From the NCBI GenBank assembly GCA_013396755.1, contig VWZF01000445.1, positions 3,912,516 to 3,976,515 of the forward strand: a DNA stretch of 64,000 nt. The letters are read 5' to 3'. Position 1 is the stretch's first letter; every line of letters starts with the position of its first letter. The notes beneath the pieces were generated by a model that did no database searches, had not been told where the DNA came from, and worked only from the letters and a program-made list of their open reading frames with translations. Position numbers and translations under genes: made by a program. This stretch comes from Sclerurus mexicanus. Its lineage: Eukaryota; Chordata; Aves; Passeriformes; Furnariidae. Below are positions 1-12,073 of this stretch, piece by piece.

Positions 1-3000
1 ATGAGCTGACCCCTCCATCTAGGTCTTGGATCTTCATTGATATAAGATTCACTATGAAATACAATATTGTGTGATTTCTCTTTGGTTTGATCTATTAATC
101 TGTCTTGTGCTAAAGGGTATCATGGCAGCTGAAAGTCAGAATTTGTCATCGTCTTGAACATGACTGATAAGAAAAAAATTACTCCAGGAAGGTTTTTTTA
201 TTATTTTTAATTTTTCATGCATATATATAATTTTTCTGTGCCCCATTAGCAGAAATATCTGCAATGTTTAAGGTTTAATAAACCCTCAAAGGCCCAAACT
301 GCTGGCTTCTTGCAGTGCAAAATGGAAATCATTAGAAAACATGTACATATATAATGCAAATTCAAAGTTGAATCTGTCCGGCAATCCCTGTAGAAGAAGT
401 TTTATCTTTCGGTAGGCACCAGCTTATCCTTTCTTCATGTGTAGCTGTTAAGAGAGCATGCATACAGATGAGTTCTTAGATGTCTGATAGCAATTTACTT
501 ACCCAAAGATCCCATTTGCATGTGGCAAAGTAGATGTATATAGAGTCTGGGTTTTATTTTATGCTTACATTGAGCCTTTAAGTGACTGCTGCTGAGCACA
601 TCCTTCTTGAATAACAAGCAGCATTTGCAACTTCATCCCCTAAAAAATTATATCTCTTCTGCTGGATTAACACTGTAGAAAGTTACAGGGAGTATGCTAA
701 CGTATTCTGCATTTGGATGAGTACCTCAAGGAATGGACAGCATTAAGGAATGCATGTTGCAATGAAACATGATGAAACAGCTGCTTTGACTAAAATCCTG
801 ATCCACTAAATGAAGTAATGAAGCTGAAATTTGACCTGCAGTGTTAAATGCTAAGATCTATCCAGGCAATTTTGTCAGACCTGTGGCTGAGCAAAGCTCC
901 ATGACCATTACTCAGAGTCCTTGCTTTCAGTTCCATAGAAGGGTTAAAATGATATGGCAAAGTTTGTACCTCACAGTCTGTTTTGCCTCAAGTCTTGCAG
1001 TACTAGTGGTTTTGGGCTGACTTAAACATTTGTGGACTGAACACATCACACCTTGAGCACAGGCTGTATTTTACCCCATTGTGATGAACTAACCCAGAGC
1101 TTCTACATGCTGTCATGGTTGTCTACAGTACAATAACACAGAATTTTTTTGCATCAAGTCTGTTTGAGCTTTGCCATGCAAGGTCTGCTTTGGGTTTTAT
1201 TATGCCTTGATATGTGATTTGGACCAGATCAAAAATTTTCTGGTGACATGTTTTTCTCTTGGAAAAGGCAGATATGCTGACTTATTTTCATGAGTAAAAT
1301 ACTCGTTTGAGTGAATGTTCAAGAAAATACACAACTTTGTGTAATCTGGGACACCTGGATGCATTGCTTGAGAAGGCAAGTTTACATGAAACAGCTGAAG
1401 AGCAAAGAGTTTGATACCAAAGCCAAGAGCCTCCTGCTTTCATGTGACATGGCCAGGAAGATTGGCAAAATGCAGGTCCCAGCTCCCAGATTAATACCAG
1501 CAGTAAGATCTTGATGTCTGCAGGCTCCCATTTCTCCTCATTCCTTGGGACAACATGTTGAAAAACATAAGATCATAAATGTTCTTTAGAATGTAAGCGT
1601 CAGTCCTACTCATTGCAAAGAGGAGTAGGTGGGACCATTTAACTAAGAAGACGCTGCTGTAGTCCTTAAAATGTTTCACAGGGTTGGTAATGTATGACAA
1701 GTAATTTTAATTAGCCAAAATCAGACTAATATATAAATATAATAGAAGCAAAGCAAAGACATATGTGAACATCCCTGTGTATCCCAGGCATTTTACATTT
1801 TGAAAATTGTCTGCTTCTGCCAGTATGTCAGCCTATCAGATAACAAAATCACCACACAAGGTAGTTCTGCTGTAAACTGAATGTTTTACTTTACATCAAA
1901 GAAATTTAAGAAAATGACCTGGCAGATGGAGATTATAAGAGCTCATGGAAACCACTGTGATAATACATCTAAGAGTTTCCTGGACCAGACTGGATTGGAG
2001 TTTGGATAAATTCATGACTGTCTGAATCCATCTATGTAGACATACCCTAAATCCTGAGCATTCTTTGCCTCTCAAATGCTAATAAAACTAGGGAGGAAAG
2101 ATATGTTCCCTGCAATACAGGGTAATGCAGCTGTAGTTACTGGAAATGCTAGAACCTCTGTGATATGAAAAATGTGTACTTCAAATAAATGCATCCGTGC
2201 ATGGCACAAATAATTTTCCCCCCAAGTCATAACATGGAAGCCATCTACACAGAAAATACTCTGAGCCTTTAAAACAGTCTGAATTCTGCATTATTTCTTA
2301 TTATTTATCCCTTTGAGAAATAATACGTTCTCTATATTCAAAGACTTTCAGCAGAGCAACACTGCTCTCAAGCATGTACTATGGTCATGACCATTACTGA
2401 GGTGACAATAGAAAATGGCATTGCAGCATCATCTTTTGATGGTTGTTTTAATTTCTCCATGTATTTATTGACCTCACTGCATGCTAATTCAGTTGCTGGG
2501 TTAATGCTATCATACTGTAGAAACAGAAACCTGCTATGTAATCTCCCCCTATCTCAGGCTTGATTCAGTCAGTGTTTGCTTAAGGGATTGTGAAAGCCAC
2601 AAGGTGTTTTTGTGTCATTAAAGAATATGTTTTCACAAATACTTCAGGGAAAAATAATGGAAAGTGTTAACCATAGAGGGAAATGCTTCTCTTTTTCTTT
2701 TTGTGCTGTTGTTGTTGTGGTTGTTATTTTTATTTGTTTGGGGTTTTTTTTCCTGTGGATATAAAAACCCAATAGATGTCACACAGAAGATGTGCAGGAG
2801 ACTTGAAAGTAATACCAGTACAACCAAGTTGTTTTTGTCATCTACAGGTGTTAATGAGCACAGTTCCTCAGAAGGAAAGGGGCCCGTTCAAGATTAGCAA
2901 CTTTTCATTAATTTCATTTATACTTTTTGCACCCACCTGCAGTTGGTAGGCTTTTCTAAATAATGCTACTAGAGTGCCAAAATGTATAAAATGCAGAAAG

Positions 3001-4017
3001 GAGTGGCTCAATAAGTAACTGAAGTCAGCATTGACTGAATATAACATTATTTATGACACACACAATATTTAGAGTATTCAATCAGGTCTCTTTTACAAGC
3101 AATTGATATTCTTGGTAGTCTGTGCATAATGTTGTCAAGAGAGCTAGAAGGATGTTAACATTTCATTACTCTTGTCATTGATTTTTCTCTGCTTTCTTCA
3201 CAACAAAAGTCAGCACGTGACCTCTTATTCCACTGAATTAGTTCCAGAGCACTTGGCATTATTGACCTCCTAATGAAAATTAATGGCAACTCTTTTGATT
3301 CAGGCTTTCAAGTAGGCACACCAAGCACATTTGGAAAACAGACACGGTTATTTCTCATATTGAAATGAAGTAACACACTGTTAAGTAACGAAATGTACAT
3401 TAATGCAACATTAAATTTGCAAATTTAAGGGAACAGAATTCAAGAGACTTAAACTGCACTATCAGGAGCTGGTGCTGCAAAGATTTAAGCTTGGCAATAA
3501 TTTCAGACCTGGAGAGCCAAAGAGTTTTACAAGGAAAGCTACACATACACTTAGAACATTTGAGCCCCAGGTCCTAAATTTATAGTAAAAATCTGGTAAG
3601 ATTGAAATGGTTTTACTACGCAGCAGAGACAATTGCACATTAGCTTAGGTATTTCCATGCTTTTCTTTGCCCTAGAGAAGAATGCAAATTCTTTTCAATG
3701 ACTTTTGTGCTCATGAGCTGTCACTCTGCAGCTGAGTGGATTTCCTTCATCCAGATTCTTACACAAATGTTTATGCACAAACTGACTTCTGCCTACTGAT
3801 ATGGACCCCTCCGTCCTTGCATCTATGTAAATAAGGATTACCTCTACCAGCTGAAACAGAAAAGATGAATAGATTCATATCTGGAGATGGGGAGAAAGCT
3901 TGCCCTTTTATCTAAACAATTTCCTATTCCTGGAAAGTTTTCCCAGAAATAACACCTGGAGAGATATCTGGGAAAGCTGCAAAAATAATGAGTAAAATAA
4001 TTTGTCTCTTTCCTTAG
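1..4017 (+). other. IL1RAPL1: Intron of IL1RAPL1 (3' part; its 5' end is outside the window)
   Basis: AT-rich sequence with no exon that I can recognise. It ends in a pyrimidine-rich acceptor (ttgtctctttccttag) directly before the TIR exon at 4018. The preceding exon should encode the membrane span and juxtamembrane segment. I looked for it in this stretch and did not find it, so the intron is longer than 4 kb, which fits the very large introns of this gene in vertebrates. Short open frames here have no protein-like features. A T/G-rich low-complexity run lies at about 2699-2757. Confidence 0.75.
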
Positions 4018-4188
4018 ACAACAAAGACTATGATGCATATCTATCTTATACCAAAGTGGATCCTGACCAGTGGAATCAAGAAACTGGAGAAGAAGAAAGA
4101 TTTGCTCTTGAGATCCTACCAGACATGCTTGAAAAGCATTATGGATACAAGTTGTTCATACCAGACAGAGATTTGATTCCCACAGGAA
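4018..4188 (+). CDS. IL1RAPL1: IL1RAPL1, penultimate coding exon: first half of the TIR domain
   Basis: This exon of 171 bases encodes the start of the cytoplasmic TIR domain of IL1RAPL1, a synaptic IL-1 receptor family protein. The frame begins inside an Asp codon (G|AC) and gives DNKDYDAYLSYTKVDPDQWN onward, including TIR box 1 (YDAYLSY). It ends in the box 2/BB-loop region (DRDLIPTG). The acceptor is cttag at 4017 and the donor is gtaagt at 4189-4194. The last base joins the next exon to form a Thr codon (A|CC), so the phases match. If the protein has the human length of 696 residues, the exon starts near residue 401, where the family's TIR domain begins. The paralogue IL1RAPL2 is the main alternative; the tail in the next exon favours IL1RAPL1. 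Confidence 0.95.
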
Positions 4189-5468
4189 GTAAGTCATGTC
4201 TTTATTCTTGTGTGTTTTCTAAACAGCAAAATGCAGTGATTGCAGTGACTGTTTTAGTCTCTTTTCTTTACCTGCTCCTTCAGAATGTCATCTTTCCTCC
4301 CTCGTCTTAGAGACTAGTGAAGATAAGCCACAAAACATACTTAAGGTATATTTCCAAGATAAGAGGATTATTATTTAGTAATTGCTTTATTCTGATTGAA
4401 GGTGAGATAGTGCAGAAATGGCATGCATAAATAAAGGAAATGAAAGACTAACATTTTTCACAGTTTTTTGTGAGCTTGCATCGCTAGGAATGAATACAGA
4501 GTTCTTTGTTTTCAGTCCCTTATAATTTGTTTGGAAAGATATCCATAATTCTAAGTGCTACAGAAAGACACAAAGGAACAAGTTGTGTATAGACTAAGGC
4601 AATGGTTGAGTAATAAAATTTACATCAGAGAAAATTAGTGAATTCTGTCAGTGACCACTGCAGATAAATGTGTAGTGGATGTATCTGATCATTCTTAGAG
4701 ACTGAAAATTAGAACTGATCGGTACAAGTAGACCTTTTTCATGTTTCTCTCACATATTCCAATAGAAGTATGGTAATGTTTTTTAAGTTGTTGTAGTATT
4801 CTTCATAAGCTCACTGTGACAATATAGACAGCTGCTAAATTCAGTATCTTTTACTAAAGGTAAGAAAGGATGTTTGATGTAGGCAAAACACAATAAGTCT
4901 CATGGATATTTTTTAAATCTACAGCAAACTAGACACTAGTTTACAAGAGACAACACTGTTTTTGTGAATATGTGTGATGGGGTAATGAAAAGGAAAGCAA
5001 AATATAAGCCTACTGTAGAGGATTACTTGGGTTTGAGACTCAGCTCCTGAAGCACATAGCTGCTGCTGTTATCTACCTGGGTAACTTGGCCTTTTTAAAG
5101 GAAAAAATCAACATGGATACACTTGTTTCAATAACAATACAGATAATTATACAAAACTACAGCTCATGACAAACACAATTCACAGTGCATGTAGGAATAG
5201 ATGTTTCTCAGAATCATAGAATGGTTGAGGTTGGAAAGGTCCTCTGGAGGGTTACCTTGCCCAACCTGCCGGTTCAAGCAGGGCCACACAGAGCAGGTTG
5301 CTCTGGACCATGTTCTGCCAAGCCAGCCTAGCACATTTGCAAGTGATGTTTTCACATATTTCAGTGAGATCTTCTGGGAGGAGGGAGTTGCCTCAGTTGT
5401 TTCTCACCAGTCTATGAGAGCAGACTGTTTTCTGAGATTGGTTTTTGAGCAATTGTTTTGTTTTGTAG
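4189..5468 (+). other. IL1RAPL1: Last intron of IL1RAPL1
   Basis: A short intron of 1,280 bases between the two TIR exons. It has a consensus donor (gtaagt) and a T-rich acceptor (attgttttgttttgtag). It carries a minus-strand CR1 fragment at about 5211-5327. From 5201 the reading frame stays open through the acceptor into the terminal exon. Confidence 0.9.
5211..5327 (-). mobile_element. CR1 LINE fragment, 3' end, antisense in the last IL1RAPL1 intron
   Basis: The + strand reads gaatcatagaatggttgagg, then a GTTGGAAAGG-type segment, a 'tggaggg..cc..cccaacc' segment and 'gcagggccacacagagcagg'. This is the reverse complement of the typical bird CR1 3' end, whose terminal octamer repeats resemble ATTCTATG. 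The copy is 5'-truncated, as most CR1 copies are. It ends about 140 bases before the terminal exon. Confidence 0.88.
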
Positions 5469-6187
5469 CCTACATTGAAGATGTGGCAAGATGTGTAGAC
5501 CAAAGCAAGAGACTGATCATCGTCATGACTCCAAGTTATGTGGTAAGAAGAGGTTGGAGCATCTTTGAACTGGAAACGAGGCTTCGAAATATGTTAGTCA
5601 CAGGAGAAATCAAAGTGATACTGATTGAATGCAGTGAACTACGAGGAGTTATGAACTACCAGGAGGTCGAGGCCCTAAAACATACCATCAAGCTCCTCAC
5701 TGTCATTAAATGGCACGGACCAAAATGCAACAAGTTGAATTCCAAGTTCTGGAAACGTTTACAGTATGAAATGCCTTTTAAGAGGATTGAACCCATAACA
5801 AATGAGCAGGTTTTAGATGTCAGTGAGCAGGGGCCCTTTGGGGAACTGCAGACAGTCTCCGCAATTTCCATGGCTGCTGCCACCTCCACTGCTCTTGCCA
5901 CTGCCCATCCAGACCTGCGCTCCACCTTTCATAACACATATCATTCACAGATGCGCCAGAAACACTATTATCGAAGCTATGAATACGATGTACCTCCTGC
6001 TGGCACCCTGCCGCTCACCTCAATAGGTAACCAGCACACCTATTGCAACATCCCTATGACACTTATAAATGGGCAGCGGCCGCAGACAAAAACTAACAGG
6101 GAGCAGAACCCAGAAGAGGCTCACACAAACAGTGCGATACTGCCCCTCTTGCCACGGGAGACCAGTATATCCAGTGTCATCTGGTGA
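5469..6187 (+). CDS. IL1RAPL1: IL1RAPL1, terminal coding exon: rest of TIR domain and C-terminal tail
   Basis: The exon starts after ttttgtag with CC, completing a Thr codon, and then reads YIEDVARCVDQSKRLIIVM. It carries the second half of the TIR fold, including RRGWSIFELE and box 3 (FWKRL, about residue 72 of this exon). After the TIR comes a tail of roughly 135-140 residues, rich in Ala/Ser/Thr and then His/Tyr (QMRQKHYYRSYEYD), ending SISSVIW and a TGA stop. The exon adds 238 full codons after the split one. Together the two exons give about 296 residues, matching the C-terminal part of the 696-residue human protein. From family knowledge, the ectodomain binds PTP-delta across the synapse, and the cytoplasmic part acts with NCS-1, PSD-95/JNK and RhoA regulators at excitatory synapses. 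Loss causes X-linked intellectual disability in humans. The frame is intact. Confidence 0.96.
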
Positions 6188-6500
6188 CCGAGATGCAAGG
6201 GGCTGTCAACCCCCTTGAGTAGGAGCAGAGTCTGCAGTCTGGTGCCTGGAACTACATCCTCGACTGCTGCTGTTTAACATGCATTACAATCGATAACATA
6301 CGAGGAAAAACAGGGTCTTGTACATATGTTTTTGCAATTTCTTTGTAGCATCAGTCTTCCTGTTTTACCCATGTCTCTTCCCATTCACATTTTCGACTTT
6401 GTTTTATATGTCATTGGAATTTGTATATTTACATTTTTTAAAATGAAGAGACTGCTGTATAGATAGGAAACTTTTTTGCTTCATTAGTATAGTTTTAGAT

Positions 6501-6529
6501 TTTGTTTGTTTGTTTGTTTGTTTGTTTTT
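6501..6529. repeat. (GTTT)n microsatellite in the IL1RAPL1 3' UTR
   Basis: About seven TTTG units in a row, running into Ts. It lies within the transcribed 3' UTR. Confidence 0.9.
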
Positions 6530-7158
6530 AACCTCTCTTGGGAATGCTTGGACAAAGCTATGTTGATATCAGAAGCACCATCCATTTTGTTGGCCTGCCT
6601 AGCCTGATTCCTGAAGGCCATGCCTGCTGCAGCTCACCTCTTTTGGACAGTATTTGTTCTTAGAAGGATTCCATCCCTCCCTGAGAGCTCCAGTTTCATT
6701 TCTACTCCCGTAATGTGCACTGCTCCTTCCTTGCCCTTACAAAGAACCCCATGTGGAGTAACACCACAGTCTGACCATCTAACATGTAACTTGGTAGATA
6801 CCTGTCCAACAACAGAATACACCAATCTGTATCAGTTGCTTCACAGTAGTCACTACAGAGTGTATAGAAACTAGAGCCGGTTTGTTTTTTTCTTTCTTGG
6901 GTTTGTTTTTTTTAATTATTATTTTAAGAATGAGTTGATTGTATTCCTTTTATAAATATAAAAGCAAACCCTACTTTTAACATGTCCTGGAAAAGGATTA
7001 ATGTGGTTGTGGATTTTATTTTTTAAGCATTTAATTTTTTTTCCCCTTTCAAAATCCTGCAAATGACATCATTTGCAAATGTCAGGCAAGTAAGACAAGT
7101 GAGGCAATAGGCACTGAAGTGCTGATAATGTACAGCAATGACTTTCAAACCAAAGGGG

Positions 7159-7164
7159 AATAAA
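7159..7164 (+). promoter_or_regulatory. Candidate poly(A) signal of IL1RAPL1
   Basis: AATAAA followed some 20-35 bases later by a G/T-rich tract, the usual layout of a vertebrate poly(A) site. It competes with the signal at 7361-7366. Confidence 0.5.
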
Positions 7165-7360
7165 AAGACAATATTGTAGATGGTTTGTCACTTTGTATTA
7201 TAGAAAGTGTTATTTTCAAAAAAAGTAAGAGCAAAACATTATTTTGCTGTGGATTACAGAGTCCCCTTGTATTTTATTGTTCCAAAAACTGTATTCACTT
7301 TAAAATTATATATTCAGGATTAAGAAATCTTCTTTCATTTGGTTTTAGCTTGTAACGATA

Positions 7361-7366
7361 AATAAA
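7361..7366 (+). promoter_or_regulatory. Alternative candidate poly(A) signal of IL1RAPL1
   Basis: AATAAA in the context cgataaataaaactatt. The downstream G/T-rich element is weaker than at 7159. A third AATAAA lies at 7446-7451. Confidence 0.4.
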
Positions 7367-7385
7367 ACTATTAATTTCAACATGA

Positions 7386-10300
7386 TTTCAGTAAGAACTC
7401 AGGCAGAAAAAATTACATGAATACCAGAAATATAATTGTTTTCAGAATAAACTTTATTTATACAAAATTAATATTTAAATCAGACCTGGAAGTATTAAAA
7501 AAATTTATTCACTTTAATGAATAAATAAATTAGTTTTATTTTTATGTATGATTCTCTCTTTGAGAAGTTGCAAATAATGCATGTATCATGGCTGACAGGG
7601 AAGTAAAAAAACACCACTGTGTTTACATCCAGACATCTTTAAGACGAATTAAAACGCACCTTGCTCATACTTAATGTTTTAAATAATGGAAAAGTTCTTT
7701 CTGGTTTTAAAAAGAGTGGAATGGTGCAGCTCTACAACATATTTCGGCCAAGCTCTCTCTGGTCCCCACTAGCAGAAGCAGAAGTAGAGTCGTGGCTGCA
7801 GCACGTCCTGGGTTTGTAATACAGCAGTCATATAGTCCTGGGTTTGATTTACCCTGGCAGAAATGTAACTGGTGTCCTGACAAACAGGCTTCATGGTCTA
7901 TTTATGTAATTAATTAGCTTTAGGTATTTTTGTGGCAGCTGAATTATATTGGCCAATATAATGAATGTGTGGGGTTTGTTCATCCTGAATGTCACAACAA
8001 GGAAAGTATAGCTTATAATATTTTGGTCTTCTTCATGAGAAGGGAGTGGGGAAACTGCAGTTTGGGGGATGTTTGTGGGAGTCAACCAGAACTGACAGTG
8101 TGGGAGGAAATGACTGTGCTTCTGTTGTGAGAGTCAAGAAATCTCAGTATCTGCATAAGAAGCTAATAGACCTTTGAGATGTGCACTGATTTTTATTTGC
8201 TTGAAATGTTTATTTCTCTGAGATTTTGCTCAAGTCCTTTTCTACAGTCTGTTCTTTATTACAGTGTCTCTCTCTATGGATTTGAGCCAAACATCCACAA
8301 AATGGAAGTGAAGCTGCCAAGTCAGATAAAATTTTAAGAGATTTTTGCACATTTGGTTACTTTCATAGTGTAAGAAAGCTATTATTTATTTGCTCTTCCA
8401 GACACCTGTCAGGCACTGACGGCATTTTCCTTCATTCATCTGGATACCAAATACCCCAGTACCCTCTGAAAGCAATGCATTACTTTTTCCCCCTTTCTGT
8501 CCCCTTTCTATGCCCTGGGGTAAAGACTGGGATGTGGAATAAATGTAGGATGTAATTATCTGACCACAGTCACATTTAGACAATTGGTAGGTGTTTTCTT
8601 AGCCACATGGGAAAGTGCTTTTCTGTTATTCTATTTTTAGTGTAGATTTAAGCACTTTGAATAGCATGATTCAGGGATTGACAGACACTATTTGATAGTC
8701 AAACTTCATTAAAAAAGTTTTTCTTATAATGCTTTGTCATAATATTAAATATAAGAAAAACAAACAAAACAAAAAAAAAAAAAAGAGACACAAACAACAA
8801 AACAAAACCTGAAATAAATAGAGAAAATATCTATGGCTTTAGAAAAATTCCTCCTTAGTATTCCTCTTCTGTGAACATCTTGGTGTGGGGAACAGTGAAG
8901 GAAACTGTTGTGTGTTTACATGCTCTATGTTTGACAAAAGTTCTTTTGGAACACAAAATAAAATGGGGGGAAACAAAACCAAAACCACAGCCAGCAAAAA
9001 GTGTCATTGCCCTAGTGCTTGGCTCCATCATTTTTCGTAAAGGTGTTCCAGTTTTTGACAATGCAGCCTGAACTGTGCATGCAATAGTCACATATAAGGT
9101 TTAGCCATAAGCAAATAGCACTTTATTTTAAAAACTGCACAGTGTGATGATCAGAAAAACTTACTCTGCCTGGTCAATAACTTTGGGTCTCTATGTGGAT
9201 TCTATGCACGTGAATTATCCAAGTATGGTGCTCTGTCTTCATAAGGCTCTCTCTAATCAGGGTAGTTCGTATTACAAAACTAAAGGACTCTGTTACACAA
9301 CTTGTGTAAATTCAGTATATGGGTTCTCTAGACAGCATATATAACTGGACAGAAATGGGAGATTGTATGCAGCTAATTATTTTGAAGGCAAAGTGCATTG
9401 CTGGGTCTGATTCTGTTCTCAGTTGCAGCAGTATGATTTGAGAGTAAATCTAATAAAGTTGAATGAGTGTAAGATTGATTTGTGTGGGAGAAGAAAATTG
9501 GAAAAGTAAAGAGAAAAGGGATTCATATTTGCAGTCTGTGCCAAGCTGAAATCTTGGCTGCAAGGAAAGCAGCAGCAAATGTCTTCTGAATTTTAGTAGG
9601 GACCCAGTTCTCACCTGGCAGCCAACATCAAACAGTTTCAATATTATCTTGTTCAGAGCTAAACACTCTTAGGCTTAAATGCAAACTAAGATTTTTCTAT
9701 TACTGCACAGCTGTTAAAACCATGTGTATGTTACATAATGGGCGATAATCAGCTTCAAAATAATTGGAAAGCTTGTTATACCCGCCTGATCAAAATTCAC
9801 AAAGTTTTATTTGGATATTGTGCATTAATGACACATATAAATTATAGATAAAGCAGTGAGGTTTGGGGAAAACTGGGCTGGTAAATAGGGTTCCTTCATT
9901 TTTAAATTGAAGAAAAAAAATAAAAAAAAAAAGAAGAAAATGTCAAGCTAGCAAGCCTAAGGAAAGTTTAATTAAAATCCAAGGAAGAAAAAAAAAATCA
10001 CAGCAGTAAAGTAAGTTCAAAAATAGAACAAAGGCCAATGGAGAATAAAGAGCAAAATACCCACCTGCTTTTTTACTGTATTGTGGTTTCTTTTGTCATG
10101 CAAAGCTCTGTACTCTGGCTGACCTACATCAAGCAACTGGCTTTTTTGGAGGCCATCCAGGCAGACCAGCAGCACAAATATATCCCTGTATGTCTAGTAC
10201 ACTTCCAAATGACTTTTTTCACTTGTTGATAGTCTAGCACAGAGAGATTTTTGTTTGTCTTCTATTGTGATAGAGAATGGCAGAAATCTGTCAGCACTAA

Positions 10301-11982
10301 AAAAATCTCTCTAACAGAGTTAATTTATTATCTAGAGTAACTATATTCCTTCACACCCACCCCTTTTCTGATTTGCTGTTAGTAGAACATTTTTTTTAAC
10401 CCAGTTCTCAGTTGAGAAATAGATTAATGTGGCTGGCTACAGAAAAAATGCAAGCAATGTCATAATAGTGAGTTTCCTTGTATAATGAATGCTGCAAGTT
10501 CACTTGCATTTTTTTTCCTACGAACACATCTCTTCACCTCCTAAATAGCCCACTGAGTTGAGGTTAAAAAAGACTATTGTGTCTTTAATTTCAGATTCTG
10601 AATTTAGTATGGATACTGAGCTGTTGTTTTTGATGTAATTTTGCTGGCTATTTTCCATGGACTGGCTATATCCTCCAAGAAGACATGTTGGCAGCATCCA
10701 CTTCTCCAAGTACCCTTGACTCAGTGTTCCAAAAACTATGAGATATTGCCATGGGCAGTGAAATTGATGGAAATGATTCAGCTTTAAGAGTTTTCCTATG
10801 CCGTTTGCTTGTTTAAATTCTGTTTAAGACAAAGTTTGTCCTCTGCTCTGGACTAATAAGCTCTGCAGATAGAAGATCCAAAGTCCACAGGGTCTTGAAG
10901 CAGTAAAAGAAGAAATTACAAAGACAGCTCTGACACCTTATTTGGAAAACATAGAAATTCTGGAGCTGTTCAGATTACTAAAAAATGAGTACATTTTGAT
11001 TGAGGCTTGTTAAAGGAAACTATACATCTGGTAATTACAGCCTCATTCCAAAAGCTTATCAGCATTCTAATATTAAATATAGATAACAGAGATAACATAA
11101 TTTCAGAAACATTCAATAGTCAATTAAAATCCTTTTATCTGGGGGGACTAAGAGCAACATGGTTCCCTAGGATCTAAATGTTAAATAAAATAGATAATCT
11201 TCACCTAGTACTGAGATTACAGAAACTGCAAATATTTCTTTGTTGGGTTGTTAAAGTAAAACTATTTGGAGTAAAATTTGAGAACTAAAACTATAAGAAT
11301 GTTAGTGACATTTTTTAATAAAGACATCTCTCTTAACCATGAAGACATGACAAAAGGAACACAAAAAATAAAAAAAAAAAATAAAAAATTAAAATAGATA
11401 TGCTTTTTAACATTCTCTTTCTCTGTTTATCAAATATTAGCTTTCTCTCTGCTCTCCTCAAAAGTACAAAACCATTCAGGAAGAATTAGAACCTACCAAG
11501 CCCAGACTCCCAAACCCACTTTGTGACAGATAAAGAAGTTCAAGACAAAGGGAGGGGCCAGCACTGTGTTGCTGCAACTGAGAACATGTGTGCCTGTGCA
11601 GGAGGAGAAGAAGAGCAGAGGCCCCTTTGGCCTCGTGTGTAGTTACTCCTACGTCAGGTGGGTGCAGAAGCAGACATAGCTTCAATATATCACCCCTGTC
11701 CTACCTGCTATTGGCAACACACAGGGAAGGTGGGCAGTAAATCTTGATGTCGATGACAGTAAACGTGATAAACATCAAATGTTAAGGGACAAAGACCCCA
11801 TTGCAAGGCAGCCAGACAAGCAGAAACTCCTCTGAAATGGTGTTTTCCATTTGTTCCACATGCAAAGTAAAACCGAGCACTGAGCAGAGAAAGAGGTCAA
11901 CTTGCTGGGTTAACATGCAATCCACTAACAGAAAATTGCCATTTCAATTAGCTAGCACAACTGAGCACCCTCAGAAATCTCC
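7386..11982. other. Intergenic DNA downstream of IL1RAPL1
   Basis: AT-rich with no coding gene that I can support. It contains an A/C-only low-complexity stretch (8755-8812) and A-rich runs (about 9905-9940 and 11366-11395). A somewhat GC-richer patch at about 11480-11730 has a minus-strand open frame of 69 codons that shows no recognisable protein. Confidence 0.6.
8755..8812. repeat. A/C-rich low-complexity tract
   Basis: Almost only A and C with a run of about 14 A (aaacaaaacaaaaaaaaaaa). Possibly a decayed retroposon tail; no flanking element is recognisable. Confidence 0.75.
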
Positions 11983-12073
11983 ATCCTATCCTATCCTATC
12001 CTATCCTATCCTATCCTATCCTATCCTATCCTATCCTATCCTATCCTATCCTATCCTATCCTATCCTATCCTA
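11983..12073. repeat. (CCTAT)n pentanucleotide microsatellite, about 18 perfect copies
   Basis: An uninterrupted run of the five-base unit over 91 bases. Its translation gives a repeated Ser-Tyr-Pro-Ile-Leu peptide, so the open frame that crosses it (11801-12142) is an artefact of the repeat having no stop in that frame. Confidence 0.97.

Larger units (their letters stand above)
6188..7385 (+). other. IL1RAPL1: IL1RAPL1 3' untranslated region (end approximate)
   Basis: Non-coding sequence after the TGA, AT-rich and with T-rich runs, including a (GTTT)n tract at 6501-6529. Possible polyadenylation signals (AATAAA) lie at 7159-7164, 7361-7366 and 7446-7451. The first is followed by a G/T-rich stretch (tggtttgtcactttgtatt), a plausible downstream element. 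The second is in a TAAATAAAACT context. The true end could be near 7.18 or 7.4 kb, and both may be used. Short open frames here (for example at 6620-6874) are not supported as genes. Confidence 0.7.

Noticed and set aside
1..4017. Upstream IL1RAPL1 exon encoding the membrane span
   Set aside because: I looked for a hydrophobic segment followed by the ELDG-type junction before the TIR and found none in this interval.
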